Source of the DNA: CAYYSY01 sp964474355 | GTDB lineage: Bacteria; Myxococcota_A; UBA9160; UBA4427 | Direction: 5' to 3' | NCBI GenBank assembly: GCA_964474355.1 | Contig: CAYYSY010000172.1 | Span: 1-64,000 of the forward strand | Length of the DNA: 64,000 bases | The notes under the pieces: model-generated | Database searches by the model: none | What the model was told of the DNA's origin: nothing | What the model saw: the letters and a program-made list of their open reading frames with translations, nothing else | Shown: one piece after another, positions 19,749 to 28,276 of the stretch | Numbering within the stretch: position 1 is the first letter of the stretch | Layout of the letters: each line of letters opens with the position of its first letter | Made by a program: the position numbers and the translations under genes

Positions 19749-20730
19749 TGAGGCGAAGCCGGTCGTCTCGGTGAAGGACGTGGTCAAGGATTTCCGGCCG
19801 GGGCTCGGCCTGCGCACGAAGCGCGTGCTGCACGGTGTGTCTTTCGACGTGCACGAAGGCGAGATCTTCGGCTTCGTCGGCCCGAACGGTGCCGGCAAGA
19901 CCACGACGCTGAAGGTCCTGATGGGGTTGATCCGCGCGACCTCGGGTCAGGCGTCGATCCTCGGCCACGACGTGTCGGAGAGCGCGTACCGGAACCACAT
20001 CGGCTTCTTGCCCGAGAACCCCTACTTCTACACCTATCTCACGGCCCGCGAGATCCTCGGCTTCTACGCGACGCTCTGTGGTCTGCCCGCGAGCGAGCGC
20101 GCGGCCCGTGTCGAGCTGCTGCTCGAGCGGGTGGGGCTCGCGCATGCCGCCGATGCACGGCTGAAGACCTACTCGAAGGGCATGTTGCAGCGGGTCGGGA
20201 TCGCGCAGGCGCTGGTCCACGACCCGGAGGTCGTCTTCCTCGACGAGCCGATGAGCGGTCTCGATCCGATCGGACGCAAGGAGATCCGCGACATCATCCT
20301 GCGGCTGCGCGACGAGGGGAAGACCGTGTTCATGAACACGCACATCCTCTCGGACGTCGAGATGATCTGCGATCGCGTCGCGATCATCGTGAATGGTGCG
20401 ATCCGCTACGAGGGCCTCATCGAGAACTTCATCCCCGAGGACGGCATGCGGACGGACGTCATGCTGAAGAACATCACTGCAGAGACGGCCACCGCTCTCG
20501 AGGACGGGCTCGAGTGCGAGCTGAAGGGACTCGGCGAGCAGATCGAGGTGCGCGTGCACGACAAGCTCGTCGAGCCGCTGCTGCGAAAGGTGCTCGACTA
20601 CGGCGGCGAGGTGGTCTCGGTGACGCCTGCCCGCATGACCCTCGAGCACATCTTCTTGAGCACCGTCAATGAGGCGCGTCACGACGACGTGCCCGCCAGC
20701 GAGACCGGCGACGCGGAGGCGAGCGAATGA
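19741..20730 (+). CDS. pilH: ABC transporter ATP-binding protein, PilH-like
   Basis: A 329-residue ABC ATPase: Walker A GPNGAGKTTT at ~47, Q-loop replaced by the NPYFY region, signature YSKGMLQRVG, Walker B VVFLDEPMSG, and H-loop MNTHILSDVE. The C-terminal ~100 residues form the extra regulatory domain common in multidrug/NatA-type ATPases. With pilI it forms a transporter that in M. xanthus is required for type IV pili; what it transports is not established. The ATG at 19741 lies within the end of pilG; the pilI start overlaps its stop (ATGA). Confidence 0.88.
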   Translation: MSDEAKPVVSVKDVVKDFRPGLGLRTKRVLHGVSFDVHEGEIFGFVGPNGAGKTTTLKVLMGLIRATSGQASILGHDVSESAYRNHIGFLPENPYFYTYLTAREILGFYATLCGLPASERAARVELLLERVGLAHAADARLKTYSKGMLQRVGIAQALVHDPEVVFLDEPMSGLDPIGRKEIRDIILRLRDEGKTVFMNTHILSDVEMICDRVAIIVNGAIRYEGLIENFIPEDGMRTDVMLKNITAETATALEDGLECELKGLGEQIEVRVHDKLVEPLLRKVLDYGGEVVSVTPARMTLEHIFLSTVNEARHDDVPASETGDAEASE

Positions 20731-21500
20731 TCACGGCACGAATCTCGGCCATCGCCGGCAACACCGTGCGCGAGGCCGTGCGGAACAAGCTGCTCTACAC
20801 GCTGCTCTTCTTCGCCGTAGCCGTGATCGGCTGCGCGGTGCTCGTGGCGAGCCTCTCCTACGTCGAGGGCAATCGCATCATCCAGGACGTCGGCCTCGCT
20901 GCGATCCGGCTCTTCAGCCTCGGCATCGCGGTCTTCGTCGGCATCGGCCTGATCCACAACGAGGTCGAGCGCCGCACGATCCAGACGATCCTCTCGAAGC
21001 CGGTGTCCCGGGCGGAGTTCCTGCTCGGCAAGTATCTGGGGCTCCTCGCCACGGTGTGGCTGCAGGTTGCGATCATGGGCGTCGCGTTCGTGATCGTGTC
21101 GCTCGCATCCGGTGCGCCGCTCGGAGCTGGCGTCGCATGGGCGCTGCTGCTCTTCTGCATGGAGCTCGCGGTGATCGTCGCGGTGGCCACGCTCTTCTCT
21201 TCGTTCACGACGCCGCTCCTCGCGTCGCTCTTCACCGTCGGCATCTGGGTGGTCGGGCACCTGACCCGCGACCTCCTCGCGCTCGGCAAGCAGGCCGATC
21301 AGGAGAGCGTGCAGTGGGTGACGGCCTTCCTCTATCGGGTGCTGCCCGATCTCGAGGCGTTCAACCTCACCATCGAGGCGGTGCACGGCCTGCCCATCGA
21401 GAGCGGAGAGGTCGTCTGGCCTATGCTCCTCGGCATCGGCTACTCGGCCGTCCTGCTCATCGTGGCCATCCAGGTCTTCCAGAAGCGCGACATGAAGTAG
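20727..21500 (+). CDS. pilI: ABC transporter permease, PilI-like
   Basis: A 257-residue ABC-2 type permease with about six transmembrane helices (LLYTLLFFAVAVIGCAVLVA at the start, LLGIGYSAVLLIVAIQVF at the end) and the cytoplasmic motif HNEVERRTIQTILSKPVSRA. It partners with the preceding ATPase; the genes overlap by 4 nt. The name rests on conserved order with the M. xanthus pil cluster. Confidence 0.85.
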   Translation: MITARISAIAGNTVREAVRNKLLYTLLFFAVAVIGCAVLVASLSYVEGNRIIQDVGLAAIRLFSLGIAVFVGIGLIHNEVERRTIQTILSKPVSRAEFLLGKYLGLLATVWLQVAIMGVAFVIVSLASGAPLGAGVAWALLLFCMELAVIVAVATLFSSFTTPLLASLFTVGIWVVGHLTRDLLALGKQADQESVQWVTAFLYRVLPDLEAFNLTIEAVHGLPIESGEVVWPMLLGIGYSAVLLIVAIQVFQKRDMK

Positions 21501-21552
21501 TGAAGGAGCAGCGAGGCGGCGCGGTGCAGGCCGCGCGCCCGCGAGGTGACGC

Positions 21553-22443
21553 TTGACGATCTCCATGCCGGCCTATCTGGTGTTCGTGGCGACGTGTTTC
21601 GGTCTGGTGATCGGCTCGTTCCTCAACGTCGTGATCTACCGGCTGCCGAACGGGCAGTCGGTGGTGCATCCGCCTTCCCACTGCCCGAGCTGCGGTGCGA
21701 GCGTTCGCGCCTTCGACAACGTACCCGTGCTCGCATGGCTCTGGCTGCGCGGCAAGTGTCGCGACTGCAACTCGGGCATCTCGGCACGCTATCCCGCGAT
21801 CGAGGCCCTGACGGGCGCGACGTTCGGTCTCATTGCATGGCAGTTCGGCATGACGCCGCTCTCCATCCTCTACATGCTCTTCGCGGCCGCGTTGATCACG
21901 GCGTCGATGATCGACTTCGACCACCAGATCATTCCCGACGAGATCTCGCTCGGCGGCCTCGCCGTGGCGCTCGTCGCGGTGCCGTCGGCGACGGCATGGA
22001 TGGGCCACATGTCGCTGGTCGACGCCGCGGCGTTCAGCGTCATCGGCGCCTTGATCGGCGGCGGCTCGCTCTGGATCGTCGCCTTCACCCACGCGCGCGT
22101 CTCGGTGGCGATGGGGCGCGAGTTCGCGCACTGGCCGGGCGAGGGCGAGGCGCTGCCGCGGCCGGGTGAGGCCGACTATTGGCTCTGGTTCCCCGGCCTC
22201 GGCCTCGGCGACGTGAAGCTGCTCGCGATGATCGGCGCCGTGCTCGGGCCGTGGGGCGTGCTCGACACCATCGTCGCGGCCTCCGCGGTGGGGCTCGTGA
22301 TGGGCGTGGGATGGGCGCTCGTGAAGCACAGCTGGGAGAGCCCGTTCGGCTTCGGCCCGGCGCTCGGCTTCGGCGCTCTGCTCGCGCTGCTGATGCCAGA
22401 GCACCTGATCGTGCTGCTCGCCCGATCGCAAGGCGTCGCCTGA
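21553..22443 (+). CDS. pilD: Prepilin peptidase / N-methyltransferase
   Basis: Cleaves the pilin leader after Gly and methylates the new N-terminus at the inner membrane. It shows the two CxxC pairs (C44/C47 and C69/C72) of the N-terminal domain, the two catalytic aspartates in DFDHQIIPDE (~120) and GLGDVKLLAMIG (~219), and about seven membrane helices. An insert of ~30 residues (HARVSVAMGREFAHWPGEGE region) precedes the second aspartate, as in many bacterial members. TTG at 21553 is chosen because GCGAGGTGA lies just upstream; ATG at 21565 is the alternative. Confidence 0.93.
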   Translation: MTISMPAYLVFVATCFGLVIGSFLNVVIYRLPNGQSVVHPPSHCPSCGASVRAFDNVPVLAWLWLRGKCRDCNSGISARYPAIEALTGATFGLIAWQFGMTPLSILYMLFAAALITASMIDFDHQIIPDEISLGGLAVALVAVPSATAWMGHMSLVDAAAFSVIGALIGGGSLWIVAFTHARVSVAMGREFAHWPGEGEALPRPGEADYWLWFPGLGLGDVKLLAMIGAVLGPWGVLDTIVAASAVGLVMGVGWALVKHSWESPFGFGPALGFGALLALLMPEHLIVLLARSQGVA

Positions 22444-22536
22444 CGCGCACGCGCAGCGTGCGAACGGCCACGCTGATCTCGATGTGATTCGGGGGGGCGT
22501 GGCGCGGGCCTGGACAGAGCGCTGCGCCCCGCCGCC

Positions 22537-22610
22537 TGGTTCCCCAGCATGGATTCGAACCATGATTCGCGGATTCAGAGTCCGCTGTCCTGCCGTTAGA
22601 CGACCGGGGA
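22537..22610 (-). tRNA. tRNA-Gln (anticodon CTG)
   Basis: The minus strand reads acceptor TCCCCGG/CTGGGGA (one G-T wobble), D-arm TCGTCTAACGGCAGGACA, anticodon stem GCGGA/TCCGC with loop CTCTGAA, T-arm with GGTTCGAATCC, discriminator A and an encoded CCA; 74 nt in all. The body is typical of bacterial tRNA-Gln. Confidence 0.95.
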
Positions 22611-22736
22611 ACAGGCGTGGAACGCGGCGCCATGAGCGCCGGGACCCCGGCGCCTCGGGCGACGGGGCGGCAGACATTAACGGATCGGCCGAGCGCCCTC
22701 AAACCTGACGACCGCATCTGGCCACCGGGGCCTCGT

Positions 22737-24164
22737 TCAGCCCTCACCCGCATCGGCTGCCCGGGCCCCGATCAGCGCGATGGCGTCGCGGAGCCGGGTG
22801 AGCGTGCGCTCGCGTCCCAGCACCGCCAGGGTCTCGTAGATGCCCGGAGAGTTGGGCCCGCCCGTCACCGCTACGCGGACGGGCTGCGCGAGCTTGCCCA
22901 TCTTCGTGTCGTGCGCCTCGACCACCGCGTCGAAGGCCGGCTCGAGGGCGGCCTCGGTCCACTCATCGAGGGCTTCGAGGCGCGGCACGAGATCCTGCAG
23001 CAGGGGCAGCGCGACGGGGCGGAGGTGCTTCTTTGCGGCCTTCTCGTCGAGCTCGATGTCGTCGCGGACGAGCCAGCGCGTCTGGCTCGCCATCTCGGCC
23101 AGCGTGTGGCTGCGCTCGCGGAGCAGATCGAGCAGTCCGTCGAGCCCGGCGCTCTGCTCGACCGGCTTGTCGGCCACCTCGTCGAGCCAAGGGCGCACCC
23201 GCTCGAAGAGTGCGTCGGCGGGCAGTGTCTTCAGCCAGTGCTGGCCGAGCCATGCGAGCTTGGCCTCGTCGGCGTGGGCGCCGCTGCGGCCGACGTGCTC
23301 GAGGTCGAAGAGGCGGGCGATGTCGTCGAGCGAGAAGACCTCTTCGTCGCCGTGTGACCAGCCGAGGCGCATGATCCAGTTGACGAGCGCCTCCTGCAGG
23401 TGCCCGTGCTCACGGAACTCCTGGATCGACACGTTGTCGCGTCGCTTCGAGAGCTTCTTGCCGCCCGGGCCCACGATCAGCGGCACGTGCGCGTAGATCG
23501 GAGGCTCCCGATCGAGCGCGTGGTAGAGCGCGACCTGCAGCGGCGTGTTCGGGTGATGATCCGCGCCGCGGATCACGTGGGTGATGCCCATGTCCAAGTC
23601 GTCGACCACGACCGCCAGATGAAAGACGGCCGTGCCATCGCTGCGCAGGATGATCACGTCGCCGATCTGCGACGCGTCCTGGCCGCTCGGACCGAAGACG
23701 AGATCGTCGAAGCCGAGCATGCCCTCCTTCGGCAGTCGCAGACGCACCGTGTGCTCGCCGCAGTCGGGGCCGTGCCCCGCATCGCGGCAATGTCCGTCGT
23801 AGATGCCGCGTCCGCCGCTGGCTTCGTCGCGGCTGCGCACTTCGTCGAGGCGCTCGCGGCTGCACGTGCAGCGGTAAGCGCGGCCCGACTCGAGCAGCTG
23901 GTCCACGACCTCTCGGTGCCTCGCCCGGTGATCGGTTTGCCGATACGGGCCCTCGTCCCAATCGAGGCCGAGCCAGCGCATGCCTTCGATGACGGCTTCT
24001 TCGGATTCGAGGGTGGAGCGGTCGCGGTCGGTGTCTTCGATGCGGAGGACGAAGGTGCCTTGGTTCCTCCTCGCGAAGGCCCAGTTGTAGAGGGCTGTTC
24101 GGGCGGAGCCCAGGTGGAGGTAGCCGGTCGGGCTCGGGGCGAATCTGGTTCGGATGTTGGACAT
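22737..24164 (-). CDS. gltX: Glutamyl-tRNA synthetase
   Basis: Class I synthetase of 475 residues. HIGH-type motif PSPTGYLHLG at residues 11-20, KMSKS-type motif KKLSKR near residue 238, and the zinc-site-like region CTCSRERLDEV with later Cys and His residues. The C-terminal anticodon-binding domain is present. It could charge only tRNA-Glu or also tRNA-Gln (with GatCAB); this cannot be decided by eye. It lies beside a tRNA-Gln gene on the same strand and diverges from yceD across a 519-bp gene-free region. Confidence 0.94.
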   Translation of the reverse strand: MSNIRTRFAPSPTGYLHLGSARTALYNWAFARRNQGTFVLRIEDTDRDRSTLESEEAVIEGMRWLGLDWDEGPYRQTDHRARHREVVDQLLESGRAYRCTCSRERLDEVRSRDEASGGRGIYDGHCRDAGHGPDCGEHTVRLRLPKEGMLGFDDLVFGPSGQDASQIGDVIILRSDGTAVFHLAVVVDDLDMGITHVIRGADHHPNTPLQVALYHALDREPPIYAHVPLIVGPGGKKLSKRRDNVSIQEFREHGHLQEALVNWIMRLGWSHGDEEVFSLDDIARLFDLEHVGRSGAHADEAKLAWLGQHWLKTLPADALFERVRPWLDEVADKPVEQSAGLDGLLDLLRERSHTLAEMASQTRWLVRDDIELDEKAAKKHLRPVALPLLQDLVPRLEALDEWTEAALEPAFDAVVEAHDTKMGKLAQPVRVAVTGGPNSPGIYETLAVLGRERTLTRLRDAIALIGARAADAGEG

Positions 24165-24683
24165 GAGGCGGGCGAGGATAACGGGCCGAGGGGGTGGGTG
24201 GATCGCGTGTTTGGGAGCTGGGGACGGGATTTTCGGGTGTCGTCCTCGCCTTGCGGCGGGCTGGCTCTACCGGGGAGGACCGTTTGCTCGCCGCGGGCCG
24301 TCGGGGCAACCATGCGAGCCCGCCTCCAAGCTGCGGGCGACACCCGAAAATCCCGTGGTCCGCGTCGGCGCCTCGCGCCCTTCGAAGATCCTGTCCTCGT
24401 GCGGGCCCTTGGCCCGCGGCGTCGACCCGGGTCGGGCAGGGAGGGCCAGCGTTCTCTTTGTGGGGCGCGGCAGGGGTCGGGGCTCTGCCGGGTGGGTTGG
24501 CCGCGTTCGGTGCGGTGGGTTGCGGCGGGCTGTCCTGTGCGGAGTTGGGGGCCCTCCGGGGGTGGTTTGGCGGTGGGGGGTGGGTCTGCTAAGAACTGGC
24601 CCGCTTCGAAGGCGGCGGGGTGACTCGAAGTCGCTGGATTGGAAGGGGTTTTCTGGTCCGGTGTGTGGGTGGTGCCGAGGGCG
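24165..24683 (+). other. Gene-free, hairpin-rich and G-rich region
   Basis: No frame on either strand looks like protein. It contains a large inverted repeat (24224-24356), a perfect GCGGGCC/GGCCCGC hairpin with a CTT loop at 24401-24417, and a strongly G-rich plus strand from ~24440 to 24660 with several G-runs. A weak promoter-like pair (TTGGCG at 24567 and TAAGAA at 24590, 17-bp spacing) faces yceD. It may hold a structured RNA. Confidence 0.5.
24224..24356. repeat. Two-tier inverted repeat, REP/MITE-like hairpin element
   Basis: The 19-nt arms acgggattttcgggtgtcg (24224-24242) and its exact complement (24338-24356) enclose a second pair, GGCGGGCT (24255-24262) and its complement (24317-24324), at nearly symmetrical offsets of 12 and 13 nt. 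The loop is 54 nt. Arm perfection and lower GC than the surroundings suggest a small interspersed element rather than chance. No second copy occurs in the window. Confidence 0.7.
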
Positions 24684-25271
24684 ATGAAGCTCTTCGTCGA
24701 CAGGATCGAGGCTTCACCGACGTCGGAGCGGTTCGAGGCCGGCGGCGACTGGTGGTCGGACCGGTCCGGGGCGAGTGCCTCGGACTTCGAGATGGTCGAG
24801 CCGCCGGTGTTCGTGGTGAACGTGCACCGGATGGGGCGCGATCTGTATCTCGACGGAACCTTCGAGGCTCGGGTCGAGGCGACATGCAGCCGATGCCTCA
24901 AGCGCTATCGTCAGCCGCTTCGCGATGCCTGGCGGCTCGTGCTCGAGCCCGCCGAAGGCGCCGAGATGCCCGATCCGGAGAGCGCGGAGACGCTGGCCCA
25001 GGACGGAATCTGCCTGGGTGAAGAGCTGGAGGTGGGCTGGTATCGGGGCAAGGAGCTGAAGCTCGACCGCCTCTTCGACGAGGTGGTGGCGCTGGCTCTG
25101 CCGCTCGTCCCGCTGTGCCGAGAGGATTGTCCGGGCCTTTGCCCGGTGTGTGGACGTGACCTGTCCACCGACGAGTGCGACTGCGAATCGACCTTGCCCG
25201 ACTCGCCCTTCGCCGCCCTGGCGGCGCTGCGGACGAGCGGGCCCGAGACAGAGACCGACACAGAGAGCTGA
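24684..25271 (+). CDS. yceD: YceD/DUF177 family protein
   Basis: A 195-residue member of the DUF177 (YceD) family, which sits before rpmF in most bacteria and is linked to 23S rRNA or ribosome metabolism. The conserved core is ARVEATCSRCLKRYRQPL, followed by LPLVPLCREDCPGLCPVCGR and DECDC, giving a cysteine cluster probably able to bind metal. The ATG at 24684 gives the family N-terminus. It is followed by a short tandem repeat and rpmF. Confidence 0.88.
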   Translation: MKLFVDRIEASPTSERFEAGGDWWSDRSGASASDFEMVEPPVFVVNVHRMGRDLYLDGTFEARVEATCSRCLKRYRQPLRDAWRLVLEPAEGAEMPDPESAETLAQDGICLGEELEVGWYRGKELKLDRLFDEVVALALPLVPLCREDCPGLCPVCGRDLSTDECDCESTLPDSPFAALAALRTSGPETETDTES

Positions 25272-25334
25272 AGGCTCTCGAGACAACGAGCTGAAGGCTC
25301 TTGAACAACGAGCTGAGGGCTCTGAAGAGAGAAC
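25265..25334 (+). repeat. Three ~22-bp tandem repeats between yceD and rpmF
   Basis: Three direct copies begin at 25265, 25288 and 25310, each with the core GAGCTGAAGGCTCT (the third has one change). The first copy contains the yceD stop. The third degenerates into the rpmF ribosome-site region. Confidence 0.85.
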
Positions 25335-25338
25335 CGAG

Positions 25339-25521
25339 ATGGCCGTACCGAAGCGAAAGACCTCGAAGGCGAAGCGCGACAAGCGCCGCAGTCACGATGG
25401 CCTGTCGAGCCCCGCTCGCAGCAACTGCCCCCAGTGCGGCGCACCGAAGGTGCCCCACCGCATCTGTGGCAGCTGCGGCGAGTACAAGGGCCAGACCGTG
25501 ATCGAGATCGACGAGGATTAG
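25339..25521 (+). CDS. rpmF: 50S ribosomal protein L32
   Basis: A 60-residue L32: start MAVPKRKTSKAKRDKRRSHD, zinc-ribbon pairs CPQCG and CGSCG, and ending VIEIDED. Length and order after yceD are standard. plsX and fabH, which often follow rpmF, are absent; fabD comes next after 7 bp. Confidence 0.97.
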   Translation: MAVPKRKTSKAKRDKRRSHDGLSSPARSNCPQCGAPKVPHRICGSCGEYKGQTVIEIDED

Positions 25522-25528
25522 TCGGCAC

Positions 25529-26473
25529 GTGCTGTCGCTCCTCTTCCCCGGTCAGGGGTCCCAGTCCGTCGGTATGGGCCGGGACGCCTTCGATGCGTCC
25601 CCGGCTGCGCGCGCCGTGTTCGAGGCGGCGGACGACGCGCTCGGCTTCTCGCTCTCGAAGCTCTGCTTCGAAGGGCCCGAAGACCAGCTCGTCCGCACCG
25701 AGAACCAGCAGCCCGCGATTCTGGCGACGAGCATCGCGCTGCTCCGCGCGCTCGAAGCCGAGGTGGAGCTCGCGCCCGCATATGTCGGCGGGCACAGCCT
25801 CGGCGAGTACTCGGCGCTCGTCGCCGCCGGCGCGATCGGCTTCGAAGACGCGGTGCGCACCGTCGCGAGCCGCGGCCGCTTCATGCAGGACGCCGTGCCC
25901 CAGGGCGAGGGCGCGATGGCGGCCGTCATGGGCGCGACACCCGAAGAAGTCGGCGCCGCCTGCAAGGCCGCCGCTGACGAGCTCGGTCGCGTGGTCACGC
26001 CCGCCAACTACAACAGCGGTGCGCAGACCGTGATCGCCGGAAACACCGATGCCGTTGCCCTCGCCTGTCAGAAGGCGAGCGACGCGGGCGCGAAACGCAC
26101 CGTCGACCTGCCGGTATCCGCCCCGTTCCACTGCGCGCTCATGGCGCCTGCGGCCGAGCAGCTCACGCCGCTCCTCGATGCCCTGGCGGTCGAGAAGCCG
26201 CGCCTCCCCATCGTCACCAATGTCGAGGCCGAGCCCAACGAAGATCCCGCGCGCGTGGCGGCGCTGCTCCGCGAGCAGGTGACCGCACCCGTGCGCTTCA
26301 CCGAGATGATCCAGCGGCTGACCGGACTCGGGGTCACCCACTACCTCGAGGTCGGGCCCGGGCGGGTCCTCTCGGGTCTCGTGGCTCGAATCGAGCGGCG
26401 CTCGAAGCGCGCGAGCTTCGGCAGCATCGAAGATCTCGAGGACGTCAAGGCCTTCCTGAGCGAGGGTGGCTGA
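25529..26473 (+). CDS. fabD: Malonyl-CoA:ACP transacylase
   Basis: Transfers malonyl groups from CoA to acyl carrier protein for fatty acid synthesis. GQGSQ near the N-terminus, active-site Ser in GHSLGEYSAL (~90), the conserved Arg region SRGRFMQDAVP, His in SAPFHCALM (~201) and the C-terminal VGPGRVLSGL. 314 residues is normal. The start is GTG at 25529. It belongs to a reduced fab block (fabD-acpP-fabF) without fabG between. Confidence 0.95.
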   Translation: MLSLLFPGQGSQSVGMGRDAFDASPAARAVFEAADDALGFSLSKLCFEGPEDQLVRTENQQPAILATSIALLRALEAEVELAPAYVGGHSLGEYSALVAAGAIGFEDAVRTVASRGRFMQDAVPQGEGAMAAVMGATPEEVGAACKAAADELGRVVTPANYNSGAQTVIAGNTDAVALACQKASDAGAKRTVDLPVSAPFHCALMAPAAEQLTPLLDALAVEKPRLPIVTNVEAEPNEDPARVAALLREQVTAPVRFTEMIQRLTGLGVTHYLEVGPGRVLSGLVARIERRSKRASFGSIEDLEDVKAFLSEGG

Positions 26474-26628
26474 GAAGTCGAGTCGTCTCTGAACGGGGTC
26501 TGAGGTGCTCCACGCGACGATCCGGCGGGCGGGTCGTGCAGAAATCGGCAAGAATCCGGGGGACCGGCGCGGCGAAAGGCCGTTCGGTCGCGGCTCTGTT
26601 TCTGGATCCAGTTCGGAGGTTCGAAGGC

Positions 26629-26883
26629 ATGGCGTCAGGCGAAGCGGGATCGCTCGAAGAGCGCGTGACCGGTCTGATCGTGGAACAGCTCGGCGTGTCG
26701 GCCGAGGAGGCGAGCCTGAAGGCCTCCTTCATCGAGGACCTCGGTGCCGACTCTCTCGACATCGTCGAGCTCGTCATGTCGTTCGAAGAGAACTTCGACA
26801 TCGAGATCCCCGACGAGGACGCCGAGAAGATCCAGACGATCGGCGACGTCGTCACCTATCTCCAAGAGCACGTCGAGGCCTAG
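26629..26883 (+). CDS. acpP: Acyl carrier protein
   Basis: An 84-residue ACP with the phosphopantetheine-attachment serine in GADSLDIVELVM and the acidic helix EENFDIEIPDEDAEKI. A GGAGG ribosome site lies about 10 nt before the ATG. It precedes fabF by a few bases. The 155-bp gap after fabD may hold a promoter, but I see no clear one. Confidence 0.96.
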   Translation: MASGEAGSLEERVTGLIVEQLGVSAEEASLKASFIEDLGADSLDIVELVMSFEENFDIEIPDEDAEKIQTIGDVVTYLQEHVEA

Positions 26884-26887
26884 GAAG

Positions 26888-28144
26888 TTGCCGGATCGCG
26901 ATCCGTCGCAGCGGGTCGTCGTCACCGGCCTGGGTTGCGCGTCGCCGCTCGGACTCTCCGTCACCGAGACGTGGGACGCCGCGATCGCTGGCCGCTCTGG
27001 CGCCGCCACGATCCAGGCCTTCGACCCCGAAGGCTATGCCTCCACCATCGCCGCCGAGGTGAAGGGCGACCTCGATCTCGGGGACGTCGAGCCGAAGGAG
27101 GCCCGGCGCATGGACCGGGTCGTCAAGCTCGCGTTGCACGCGACCCGCGAGGCGTTGATCGACTCGAAGCTCGAAGTGAGCGACGCCAATCGCGACCGGG
27201 TCGGCGTCGCCGTCGGCTCGGGCATCGGCGGCCTCGAGACGCTCACCTCCAATCAGAACACGTTGATGGAGAAGGGCCCGCGCCGCGTCTCGCCGTTCAC
27301 CATTCCGATGTCCATCGCGAACATGCCGAGTGGCCTGATCTCGCTCACGCACGGCCTGCGTGGACCCAACCTCTGCCACGTGAGCGCGTGCGCGACCGGT
27401 GCCCACGCGCTGGGCGAGTGCATGCACTTGATCGCGCGCGGCCAGGCCGACGTCATGGTCGCCGGCGGCAGCGAAGCGCCGATCCAGCCGCTCGGCGTCG
27501 CGGGCTTCGCGGCGATGAAGGCGCTGACCACGCGCAACGACGAGCCCGAGCGGGCGAGCCGCCCCTTCGATCGCGGCCGCGACGGGTTCCTGATCGGCGA
27601 GGGCGCCACCGTCCTCGTGCTCGAGAGCCTCGCGCATGCCCGGGCGCGCGGGGCGCGCATCCATGCCGAGATCGTGGGATACGCGGCCACCGCCGACGCC
27701 CACCACATGGTAGCTCCCGATCCCGACGGAGCCGGCGCGGCGCGCTGCATGCAGCTCGCCGTGGAGAGCGCCGGGCTCCCGCTCGAGTCCATCGACCACG
27801 TGAACGCGCACGCGACCAGCACGCCGGCGGGCGACCCCACCGAGGTGAAGGCGCTGCGGACCGTGTTCGGCGACCACGCCGACCGCATCGCCGTGTCTGC
27901 AACGAAGTCGATGACGGGCCATCTGCTGGGCGCCGCGGGCGCGCTCGAGGCGCTCTTCTGCATCAAGGCGCTCGAGACGGGGGTACTTCCGCCGACGATC
28001 AACCTCGAGGACGTCGACGACGGCTGCGCCCTCGACCACGTCGCGAACGTGGCGCGGACGCAGTCGATCGCCGTCGCGCTCTCCAACTCGTTCGGCTTCG
28101 GCGGCACCAACGCCGCGCTCGTCATCACCCGGCCCGATCTCTGA
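26888..28144 (+). CDS. fabF: Beta-ketoacyl-ACP synthase II
   Basis: Condensing enzyme of fatty acid elongation, 418 residues. The N-terminus reads RVVVTGLGCASPLGLSV; active-site Cys in VSACATGAHALGE (~168), the two histidines in NAHATSTPAGD and GHLLGAAGALE, and the C-terminal NSFGFGGTNAALV. I take the TTG at 26888, four bases after acpP, as start; the only ribosome-like sequence overlaps the acpP stop, so translational coupling is likely. The last codons form the first unit of a tandem repeat. Confidence 0.94.
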   Translation: MPDRDPSQRVVVTGLGCASPLGLSVTETWDAAIAGRSGAATIQAFDPEGYASTIAAEVKGDLDLGDVEPKEARRMDRVVKLALHATREALIDSKLEVSDANRDRVGVAVGSGIGGLETLTSNQNTLMEKGPRRVSPFTIPMSIANMPSGLISLTHGLRGPNLCHVSACATGAHALGECMHLIARGQADVMVAGGSEAPIQPLGVAGFAAMKALTTRNDEPERASRPFDRGRDGFLIGEGATVLVLESLAHARARGARIHAEIVGYAATADAHHMVAPDPDGAGAARCMQLAVESAGLPLESIDHVNAHATSTPAGDPTEVKALRTVFGDHADRIAVSATKSMTGHLLGAAGALEALFCIKALETGVLPPTINLEDVDDGCALDHVANVARTQSIAVALSNSFGFGGTNAALVITRPDL

Positions 28145-28276
28145 GCCCGGGCGCGCTGATGGTCACCCGGCCCGATCTCTGAGCCCGGGCCCCCCGATCT
28201 TCACTCGGCCCGATCTCCGAGCCCGGGCCCCCCGATCTTCACCCGGTCCGATCTCCGAGCCCGGGCGCGCTGGGCG
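28127..28276 (+). repeat. Four tandem 38-bp repeats at the fabF 3' end
   Basis: Copies begin at 28127, 28165, 28203 and 28241, an exact 38-bp period. Each starts ACCCGGCCCGATCT (with single changes) and contains the palindrome GCCCGGGC. The first copy includes the fabF stop; the others follow it. The unit is not a multiple of three. Confidence 0.92.

Noticed and set aside
17522..22610. Pilus block as a genomic island bounded by tRNA genes
   Set aside because: No integrase, no duplicated tRNA 3' end, no change in base composition, and gene order matches the Myxococcus chromosomal cluster.
24154..24687. Plus-strand frames between gltX and yceD
   Set aside because: Gly/Arg/Trp-rich translations with no motif, crossing a perfect inverted repeat; better explained as noncoding.
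28127..28276. Repeat array after fabF as a possible CRISPR
   Set aside because: The 38-bp units are contiguous with no unique spacers, and no cas gene is near.
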